NCBI GenBank assembly: GCA_035542775.1
Contig: DATKKX010000515.1
Span: 1-5,698, forward strand
Direction of reading: 5' to 3'
Length of the DNA: 5,698 nucleotides
Origin: DATKKX01 sp035542775
GTDB taxonomy: Bacteria; Planctomycetota; Phycisphaerae; UBA1845; UTPLA1
Part shown: positions 1 through 4,999 of the stretch, one piece after another
How the letters are laid out: each line of letters starts with the position of its first letter
Numbering within the stretch: position 1 is the stretch's first letter
The notes under the pieces: generated by a model
The model's input: the letters and a program-made list of their open reading frames with translations, nothing else
Databases searched by the model: none
What the model was told of the DNA's origin: nothing
Translations under genes and position numbers: made by a program

Positions 1-327
1 CACTTCGGCGTCCAGGACATACCGGACCGTAAGGTTGCCATGGGCCCGCCGCCGAACCCGCCGGGGCAGATGAGCGATTTCGGGGCCGTCACGACCATGT
101 GCGTAATCTCGTTCCCCGCCGGGACGGAGGCGCCCGCCCACAACGCCCCCCAACCCTACATCGCCATCATCCTGTCGGGCGAGGGCGAAGTGCTGACCAG
201 CGACGGCGAAGCACGGCGATTCCACCCCGGCGAGGTGCTCTTCTGCAACGACCTCACCGGCAAGGGGCATGTGACTCGGGCGATCAGTGATTTGGCCCTG
301 GCGTTCGTCAATCGGGCCAAATCCTGA
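1..327 (+). CDS. Cupin-domain protein, 3' part (5' end outside window)
   Basis: The reading frame is open from the first base, so the start lies outside the window; 108 residues are visible. An internal ATG at base 40 is unlikely to be the true start because the upstream codons read as protein (HFGVQDIPDR). The fold is a small single-domain cupin: beta-strands around residues 53-66 (YIAIILSGEGEVLTS), then a PG turn at residues 76-77 (RRFHPGEVLF) and the run NDLTGKGHVTR at 83-93. The D-x-T-G-K-G-H signature is typical of a subgroup of small cupins. The usual cupin metal ligands are mostly missing: the HxH of motif 1 is H47-N-A, and the motif 2 histidine is not at its usual place. H90 is the other candidate ligand. 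It lies 47 bases before the lactonase gene, on the same strand. I infer an accessory or small-molecule binding or isomerase-like role in the same pathway; the substrate is unknown. Confidence 0.8.
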   Translation, partial: HFGVQDIPDRKVAMGPPPNPPGQMSDFGAVTTMCVISFPAGTEAPAHNAPQPYIAIILSGEGEVLTSDGEARRFHPGEVLFCNDLTGKGHVTRAISDLALAFVNRAKS

Positions 328-361
328 GACAGTTGTAGGTGGTTAGAACCCAAACACCAAC

Positions 362-368
362 GAGAAAG
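362..368 (+). promoter_or_regulatory. Weak ribosome binding site for the lactonase gene
   Basis: GAGAAAG lies 6 bases before the ATG at 375. It is a modest purine-rich Shine-Dalgarno match, but it supports the ATG at 375 over the in-frame GTG at 339, which would overlap the spacer and add 12 residues that do not resemble the family N-terminus. Confidence 0.45.
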
Positions 369-374
369 TACGCT

Positions 375-1241
375 ATGACGATCCACATCAAAACGCTGGT
401 TGATTCCACCACGGGCCTCAAGTTCACCGAGAGTCCCCGTTGGCACAACGGCAAGCTGTGGTTCATCGACATCCAGGACAAGCGGATCAAGACTGTGGAC
501 CTCACCGGTTCTGTCGCCACGGTACTGGAGTTGCCGTTTATCCCGAACGGCTTCGGGCTAACCCCCGAGGGAACTGTCGTGGTTGGTGATGCGTTTCAGC
601 GCCGGATTCACCGCAGGGCCGGAGCTGCCCTGCAACAGGTGGCCGACATCAGCAACTTGACCAATTTCTGCTTGAGCGACGGCATCGTAGACGCCAAAGG
701 CCGTCTGTACGTGGGGGACATCGGCTACAACTTCCTGGACCCGGCGGCCAAGCCCGTCGAAACCTGCGTGATCGTCCTCGTCGGCCCTGATGGTCAAGCG
801 TCCGTGGTCGCCGACAAGCTCTTTTTCCCGAACGGCATGGTTATCACCCCCGACGGACGAACACTGATCGTCGGCGAGACGCTCGGCCATCGCCTGACCG
901 CCTTCGATATTCAGGAGGACGGCTCCCTCAGCAACCGGCGGATCTGGGCGCAGTTACCCACGTCCGTTGGCCCCGATGGCATCTGCCTCGATGCCGAGGG
1001 GGCCGTATGGTGCGCCAATCCCAAGGGCAAGGACAGTGTGGTGCGGGTCCGCGAAGGCGGGGAGATCACGGATCGGATCAAGGTTGACACTCATGCCTAT
1101 GCGGTGATGCTGGGAGGGCCGGAGCGGAGGCACCTCTTCATCTGCGCGTCAGGCTCCCATGATCCGGCAGAAATCCAGCGAAAACCGAGCGCGAGCTTCC
1201 AAGTTGTCGAGGTGGATGTTCCGGGCGCAGGAATACCATGA
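375..1241 (+). CDS. SMP-30/gluconolactonase/LRE family lactonase
   Basis: This 288-residue protein is the usual length for the SMP-30 six-bladed beta-propeller family, metal-dependent enzymes that hydrolyse lactones such as gluconolactone. The ATG at 375 places the family N-terminal motif (FTESPRWH, residues 17-24) where expected. The three metal ligands known from human SMP30 (E18, N154, D204) match E19 in TESPRW, N153 in FFPNGMVITPDG and D201 in VGPDGICLDAEG. The C-terminus EVDVPGAGIP is a common family ending, so the stop looks genuine. One oddity is that the usual R-x-N-D substrate motif reads C99-L-S101-D102, so two residues that contact substrate in SMP30 are changed. There is no signal peptide, so the protein is cytoplasmic. 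It sits between the cupin and FAH genes, and I infer it opens a lactone intermediate whose product goes to the FAH enzyme. An extension from the GTG at 339 is possible but unlikely. The family call is firm; the substrate is unknown. Confidence 0.9.
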   Translation: MTIHIKTLVDSTTGLKFTESPRWHNGKLWFIDIQDKRIKTVDLTGSVATVLELPFIPNGFGLTPEGTVVVGDAFQRRIHRRAGAALQQVADISNLTNFCLSDGIVDAKGRLYVGDIGYNFLDPAAKPVETCVIVLVGPDGQASVVADKLFFPNGMVITPDGRTLIVGETLGHRLTAFDIQEDGSLSNRRIWAQLPTSVGPDGICLDAEGAVWCANPKGKDSVVRVREGGEITDRIKVDTHAYAVMLGGPERRHLFICASGSHDPAEIQRKPSASFQVVEVDVPGAGIP

Positions 1242-1307
1242 CGCAGCGAGTGCTTCGACGCCATCTACCAGGTGGCGAAGGCAAAAGGGATCGAAGTCGA
1301 ATACTGA
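1242..1307 (+). pseudogene. Possible remnant: coding-like tail in frame after the lactonase stop
   Basis: Directly after the lactonase TGA the same frame stays open for 21 codons to a TGA at 1305-1307. It reads like the C-terminus of a real protein (ECFDAIYQVAKAKGIEVEY): an amphipathic helix with few arginines, and most codons end in G or C as in the neighbouring genes. It has no start codon of its own. I do not recognise the family. It may be what is left of a deleted gene whose 3' end was joined behind the lactonase gene, or a chance open stretch. The lactonase itself ends in a normal family C-terminus, so I do not think the stop is a mutation within the lactonase. Confidence 0.3.
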
Positions 1308-1324
1308 ACCAGTCCAGAACGAGT

Positions 1325-1331
1325 AAGGAAG
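1325..1331 (+). promoter_or_regulatory. Ribosome binding site for the FAH-family gene
   Basis: AAGGAAG lies 7 bases before the ATG at 1339, a good Shine-Dalgarno sequence at normal spacing. It fixes the start of the FAH-family gene. Confidence 0.65.
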
Positions 1332-1338
1332 CGTCACC

Positions 1339-2370
1339 ATGAAACTGATTCGCTTTACCGCCGCCAACTCGAAGAGCCCTTATTTCGGCGTCGTCGTCCG
1401 AGACCAGGCTGTGCCATTCGCGGTGCTGCAAAGCAAAGCGGGGAAGTCGTTCCCCCACCTGGCCGACAGCCGATCCTACCTGGCCAATCTTCCCGATAGC
1501 GAGCGGGCGGCAAAGGAACTGCTCGCCTGGGGTGAACAGCACGTCGTAGAACTCGGCAATGGCGAACGCTTCCCTATCAACGCCGTCGGCCTGCTGGAGC
1601 CGGTGGAGGTCGCGGCCCTGTTCGACTTCGGTCTGACGCCGCGGCATCTCAAGAACTCTGCCGAAGTTCTCATGAAGTATGAGAAGGACAACCCGCAGAC
1701 CGCACCGCTCTTGCAGGCGTTTGCCAAAGCCATCATGAGCCCGAAACCGAAGCCTGCCGCCGGTCGGCCCGAGCCGCTGTCCTATTACAAGTCCAACATG
1801 AATTCCATCGTCGGCGACGGCGAGACCGTCCCCTGGCCGGCTTATACGTCGCGGCTGGACGTCGAGCCGGAACTGGCCGTCGTGTATGGGAACGAAAAGC
1901 AGCCGGTGGCCGGCTTCTGCATCTTCAACGACATCTCCGCCCGCGACGTTCAGGCCACGGAGTTCATCGGCGGATTCTGCCTGACGAAGGACATGGCGAA
2001 GGGCAACCAACTCGGGCCGTACCTGGTCACACCCGATGAGGTTGGCGATCCGTACAACCTCAAGGTAACGGTCGTGGTGAATGGGCAAGTGAAGTACCAG
2101 GGGTCAACATCCGAGATCAGCCACAAGGCCGAAGCCGTATTTGCCTGGCTGGGGTTCATGGCCCCCCCCAAGCCCGGCACCGTCGTCGGCTTCGGCACCA
2201 TTCCCGACTGCACCGGCTGTGACCACGACGACTTCATCGACCCGGGTGCCGAGATCCAGGTTACTTTCGAGCGACTCGGAACGCTCCGCTGCCGTTTCAC
2301 CGAACCGGCGGGCAAGCTGCTGCCGAGCCGCTGGCCCCTGCGCGAGCCGTTGCAGAAGTACCACGGGTAG
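1339..2370 (+). CDS. Fumarylacetoacetate hydrolase (FAH) superfamily enzyme
   Basis: The protein has 343 residues: an N-terminal part of about 150 residues (MKLIRFTAAN...) and a C-terminal FAH domain (about 150-322). FAH-fold enzymes use a divalent metal to cleave or dehydrate 2-oxo acids (acylpyruvate hydrolases, 2-keto-3-deoxy-sugar-acid dehydratases, ring-fission product hydrolases). Visible ligands are E176 and E178 in LDVEPELAVVYG and D198 in FNDISARDVQ; D198, R202 and Q205 line up with D233, R237 and Q240 of mouse FAH. Also present are the LGPYLVTPDE segment (225-234), the VNGQ turn (247-250) and the GFGTIPDCTG segment (284-293), which corresponds to the usual GTP-G motif. No signal peptide is seen, so it is cytoplasmic. 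It lies 97 bases after the lactonase stop and 41 bases before the CMD gene. The lactonase neighbour suits either a sugar-acid route (2-keto-3-deoxy acid dehydratase) or an aromatic route. I cannot choose between these from sequence, so no gene symbol is given. Confidence 0.9.
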   Translation: MKLIRFTAANSKSPYFGVVVRDQAVPFAVLQSKAGKSFPHLADSRSYLANLPDSERAAKELLAWGEQHVVELGNGERFPINAVGLLEPVEVAALFDFGLTPRHLKNSAEVLMKYEKDNPQTAPLLQAFAKAIMSPKPKPAAGRPEPLSYYKSNMNSIVGDGETVPWPAYTSRLDVEPELAVVYGNEKQPVAGFCIFNDISARDVQATEFIGGFCLTKDMAKGNQLGPYLVTPDEVGDPYNLKVTVVVNGQVKYQGSTSEISHKAEAVFAWLGFMAPPKPGTVVGFGTIPDCTGCDHDDFIDPGAEIQVTFERLGTLRCRFTEPAGKLLPSRWPLREPLQKYHG

Positions 2371-2397
2371 TCCCCAACGCTCCTCGACCATCACACC

Positions 2398-2403
2398 GGA
2401 GGT
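2398..2403 (+). promoter_or_regulatory. Strong ribosome binding site for the CMD-family gene
   Basis: GGAGGT lies 8 bases before the ATG at 2412. It is the strongest Shine-Dalgarno match in the window and fixes the start of the CMD-family gene; efficient translation is likely. Confidence 0.8.
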
Positions 2404-2411
2404 AGCTGGAT

Positions 2412-2792
2412 ATGCAGCCCGAAGAATCTCGATACGAACGCGGACTTAGCAAGATGCGAGCCATTTTCGGGCCAGGCATTGAACCCGCGTTGAAGGGCCT
2501 TGCCGCAACCAGTCCAGATCTGGCGCGTTGCCTCGTCGAATTCCCGTTCGCGGACATCTACACGCGTCCCGGTCTGGATCTGAAGACAAGGGAGATGCTC
2601 ACGGTCGCAGCTCTTACCGTCCTCGGCTACCCGCAGGCCGAGTTGAAGGAACATATCCAAGGCGCGACGAACGTCGGCTGTACCCGTGAGGAAATCTTGG
2701 AGATTATCCTGCAAATGGCCGTGTACGCCGGTTTCCCTGCCGCGCTGGAGGCCGTCAAAACAGCGGCGTCTGTGTTCGGTGAGAAGCCGTAG
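2412..2792 (+). CDS. Carboxymuconolactone decarboxylase (CMD) family protein, PcaC-like
   Basis: This 126-residue all-helical protein has the length and layout of 4-carboxymuconolactone decarboxylase (PcaC): a short N-terminal helix with YERGLSKMRAIFG (residues 8-20), then the CMD domain from about 36 to 123. Family landmarks are LDLKTREMLTVAAL (55-68, with R60 and E61), H81 in LKEHIQGATNVG, TREEILEIILQ (91-101) and AVYAGFPAALEAV (103-115). The AhpD-type CxxC pair is absent (C40 and C90 are far apart), so a peroxidase role of the AhpD kind is unlikely. In the beta-ketoadipate pathway PcaC makes the enol-lactone that a lactonase then opens, so the SMP-30 lactonase in the same operon is a suggestive partner. 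However, no other pca gene is visible, and many CMD-fold proteins have other or unknown roles. It is the last gene of the operon and 325 bases separate it from the convergent lipoprotein gene. Confidence 0.88.
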   Translation: MQPEESRYERGLSKMRAIFGPGIEPALKGLAATSPDLARCLVEFPFADIYTRPGLDLKTREMLTVAALTVLGYPQAELKEHIQGATNVGCTREEILEIILQMAVYAGFPAALEAVKTAASVFGEKP

Positions 2793-2814
2793 TCGGCTGA
2801 ACGCCCAACACCGT

Positions 2815-2839
2815 CAGCGAGCCGGCAGTTGCCGCGCTG
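2815..2839 (+). terminator. GC-rich hairpin after the operon, possible terminator
   Basis: CAGCG pairs with CGCTG and, inside these, CGGC pairs with GCCG around an AGTT loop, with a 3-base bulge (AGC) on the left arm. It starts 22 bases after the CMD stop codon. No T-run follows, so it is not a classical intrinsic terminator; it may protect the 3' end of the mRNA or act with Rho. Confidence 0.35.
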
Positions 2840-2885
2840 GACATTCGCTGGTCGTTGGACATGGGCACGCTTTTATGGGTCTTTC

Positions 2886-2909
2886 CTTCGGCAGCTTCTG
2901 TCGCCGAAG
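2886..2909. other. Inverted repeat in the intergenic region
   Basis: CTTCGGC and GCCGAAG form a perfect 7-base-pair stem around a 10-base loop. There is no T-run on either strand, so a terminator role is unclear. Confidence 0.4.
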
Positions 2910-3026
2910 AACCTACGCCGGCTTCCAGATTAGCGTTGGAGCGAGCAGTGGCAGGTTGTCGACGGGCGCAGCAACCGACGATTTGCCCGCGGGGAGTTTT
3001 ACCAGGAATCTCATAATTCGTCCTGC

Positions 3027-3062
3027 AAAAAGTGGCTCCTCACCCAAAAGCGCACCGAGCCA
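3027..3062 (-). terminator. Likely intrinsic terminator of the lipoprotein gene
   Basis: On the - strand TGGCTC pairs with GAGCCA (6 base pairs, 18-base loop), followed by C and five T residues. It lies about 55 bases beyond the stop codon of the DUF2961/GH172 gene, in the right orientation. The long loop makes it weaker than a textbook terminator. Confidence 0.5.
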
Positions 3063-3117
3063 GCCCGTCTTCGCCGCCCGGCGGTGCCAGTCCTCATTGC
3101 GTAAAGGCCTTCGGTCC

Positions 3118-4914
3118 CTAGGGGGCCACGATCACGTTGCCGCCCGTCACCGTGCCGGGATCGGGGCGGTCGAGGTAGTAGTACGCCACAGTCGCGTAGC
3201 GTTCCACCAGTGCCGGATAGTCGATCCCGTACTGGAACCGCAGCGTAAACGACTGCTGGAAATCGATGGCGTCGCTGAGCACATGCCACCGGCAGCAGGA
3301 TACCACGCCAGGATCATTCGAGAGGCCGCCCCGGACGTAATTGGCGGCAGCGAACGGGCTGTCAAACGGTCCCGCGGCGAAATAGAGGCCGCCGTTGAAA
3401 TAGTCCTCTGTCCCAGTACCGAAGATTCTGGGGGCGCCGTCGATGATTCCCTGTTCGTTCCCTTCCAGGATGTTCAGCGACGCGCGAAGCGGTCCCAGAC
3501 GCGGATCGCCATTACCGGCGGCGAACAGGAATGTGCCCACGTACCGGCCTCGCCCGGACACCGACAGCACCTCAAATTGCGACCCCGTCGGCTGCGGGCC
3601 GGCGACGGCGAACGACCGGGCGTGCAGATACCCCCACGGCTCGACCGGCTGTGCCCGGTCGAGGCGCCCGCCGACCTGCAGGGAAGCCGGCGCGGACCCC
3701 CGGTTGTGTAACAGGATGCGGATTGTTCGGCGAAACGGCATTGGAAGATACGTCTCGGCTGCTACACCGCCATCCGCCGGGTCAACACGCAGCGCCAGCG
3801 TACGCAGCGGCGCCAGTTGCTCGCGCACCCCGCAGAATGTATCCAGGGGGACATCGAAGGCCGGGCGGTCGGCATCGTCATAGAAGACCCACAGGTCCAC
3901 GGCCGCGAGCCGCGCCGCCATCTCTGCGCCGCAACTGACGCGCAGGCGAGTCAGTGTACCGCCCGCCGCATCCGAGAACGCCACGGCGTCCGCACCGGCC
4001 GGCACTTCCACGCTCTGTGCCCAGTCTTGCTCGCCCGTTCGGGGCTCCAGGGCCTCCGCGCCCCCGTTGAGCAGCGTCGCGGCCGCGCCGTACGCCGTGT
4101 CGTCGGCCAGGCGCGGCGAAAACGGGCGGGTCTCCGAATCGATTTGCTTGACGTCCACATGGTAGAAGTAGGCGCTGGATGGACTCGGCCGGCCCAGTAC
4201 GATCCGCAGGCGTTGACGGAAGCTGATCGGCGTGTAGCTGACCGTCGCGGCGACCGTGCGGCTGGCCAGCGGGCTCGCGAATGGGGCGGCGTCCCCAAGG
4301 TCGGCGAGCGGAACCTCGATCACCGGCTGCGAGAGATCGTCCACAAAGATGCGCAGCACCTCGCAGTCAAATCCACCGAGGTCCGGCAGATCGAAGACCC
4401 CGGTTCCTGCCAGCAAATCGCACAGCTTGAATCGCGTGAAAAACATTCGGGACACGAAGCCCGGGCCGTCATCGACCGAGGCGAGTACGTAGCCGCCGAG
4501 CGTGCCGCCGTCGGCGTCCGGCCCGTCGACCTCCTCCAGCAACAGCGGGCAGCTCCATCCGGACAGCGCGATGAAGTTATTGAAATCCTTGAGGCCTGGT
4601 TCGGGGAGCGACGTCCCCGGCTGGCGGTTGTAGCTTGAGAACTGCTGGTAGCGATCTGTCCGCAAATGCGGCAACGCCCACCAATCGCTCAGTTCCGCCA
4701 AGCCCTGGTCCGTGTCGGATGTGAGTGGAGCGGCGGCGTTCACGGTCTCCTGGAACTTTGCCCGGACGGCGTCCATGCCCGCGGGGTCACAAATGTCCGG
4801 CATACATCCGCCCAGGGCAACGGCCAGCAGCACGCCCGCGAACCGGAAGGCATAAGTCATGTCCCAGCGAGACAGAACCCGCATTGCACTCATGCGCCCA
4901 TTCTGCTCGTGCAT
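3118..4914 (-). CDS. DUF2961 / GH172-family lipoprotein, putative glycoside hydrolase
   Basis: Up to 598 residues. The N-terminus carries a hydrophobic segment (FAGVLLAVALGG) ending in a lipobox-like LGGC with C37, so it is probably an exported lipoprotein. Start codons at 4914, 4893, 4884 and 4860 all precede the signal and none has a clear ribosome binding site; the longest is given. The family is shown by GPGFVSRMFFTR (150-161), LRIFVDDLSQPVIEVPLADL (187-206), LEGNEQGIIDG (483-493), GTGTEDYF (499-506) and CRWHVLSDAIDF (541-552). In GH172, founded on a bifidobacterial alpha-D-fructofuranosidase/difructose dianhydride I enzyme and later shown to include D-arabinofuranosidases, two glutamates in the region of these last motifs are catalytic; here E484 and E503 are the candidates. 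The protein is longer than the roughly 370-420 residue core because a jelly-roll-like unit seems duplicated (about 184-258 and 337-419). The upstream gene on the same strand ends 85 bases away. Family is firm; substrate is unknown. Confidence 0.88.
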   Translation of the reverse strand: MHEQNGRMSAMRVLSRWDMTYAFRFAGVLLAVALGGCMPDICDPAGMDAVRAKFQETVNAAAPLTSDTDQGLAELSDWWALPHLRTDRYQQFSSYNRQPGTSLPEPGLKDFNNFIALSGWSCPLLLEEVDGPDADGGTLGGYVLASVDDGPGFVSRMFFTRFKLCDLLAGTGVFDLPDLGGFDCEVLRIFVDDLSQPVIEVPLADLGDAAPFASPLASRTVAATVSYTPISFRQRLRIVLGRPSPSSAYFYHVDVKQIDSETRPFSPRLADDTAYGAAATLLNGGAEALEPRTGEQDWAQSVEVPAGADAVAFSDAAGGTLTRLRVSCGAEMAARLAAVDLWVFYDDADRPAFDVPLDTFCGVREQLAPLRTLALRVDPADGGVAAETYLPMPFRRTIRILLHNRGSAPASLQVGGRLDRAQPVEPWGYLHARSFAVAGPQPTGSQFEVLSVSGRGRYVGTFLFAAGNGDPRLGPLRASLNILEGNEQGIIDGAPRIFGTGTEDYFNGGLYFAAGPFDSPFAAANYVRGGLSNDPGVVSCCRWHVLSDAIDFQQSFTLRFQYGIDYPALVERYATVAYYYLDRPDPGTVTGGNVIVAP

Positions 4915-4982
4915 CCGGTCCGTGACAAGGATGTGCCGGGGCGCGGCCCAAGTCGGCCCGACGACTGGTTTTGACAGGCGGC

Positions 4983-4997
4983 CATCGATTATCGATG
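4983..4997. repeat. 15-base palindrome after the DUF362 gene
   Basis: CATCGATTATCGATG is a perfect 7-base inverted repeat around one central base. It starts 2 bases beyond the DUF362 stop codon, in the gap before the lipoprotein gene. It could bind a dimeric regulator of the lipoprotein gene, or be chance; the one-base centre makes it a poor RNA hairpin and no T-run follows. Confidence 0.4.
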
Positions 4998-4999
4998 CC

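Larger units (their letters stand above)
2793..3117. other. Convergent intergenic region, no gene seen
   Basis: This stretch separates the 3' ends of the + strand operon and the - strand lipoprotein gene. Open frames crossing it are arginine- and serine-rich shadows with no family motif. It contains three hairpins (2815-2839, 2886-2909 and 3033-3062), the last with a T-run on the - strand. Bases around 2996-3050 are visibly richer in A and T than the flanking genes. No promoter, tRNA or repeat was recognised. Confidence 0.6.

Noticed and set aside
339..374. GTG at 339 as the lactonase start
   Set aside because: The ATG at 375 has a better ribosome binding site and matches the usual family N-terminus; the 12 extra residues look like spacer.
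1138..2088. 316-codon open frame on the - strand
   Set aside because: It is antisense to the FAH and lactonase genes, which have intact catalytic motifs and ribosome binding sites.
3052..3087. GCACCG/CGGTGC inverted repeat as the lipoprotein gene's terminator
   Set aside because: The loop is 24 bases and the following T-run is only four; the overlapping TGGCTC/GAGCCA hairpin with five T residues is the better candidate.
2686..3711. Long open frame on the + strand (341 codons) crossing the intergenic region
   Set aside because: It overlaps the CMD gene in another frame and the GH172 gene on the opposite strand, is rich in arginine and serine, and shows no family motif. It is a by-product of high GC content.
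3817..4638. 273-codon open frame on the + strand
   Set aside because: It lies entirely antisense to the GH172 gene, which has clear family motifs across the same bases; the product is arginine-rich and unlike a folded protein.
4951..4972. Hairpin AGTCG/CGACT followed by GGTTTT on the + strand as a terminator
   Set aside because: No + strand gene ends nearby, the stem has only 5 base pairs, and in the - strand direction no T-run follows.
4970..4975. TTGACA as a -35 promoter box on the + strand
   Set aside because: No fitting -10 box or gene follows in that direction; the downstream sequence is antisense to the DUF362 gene.
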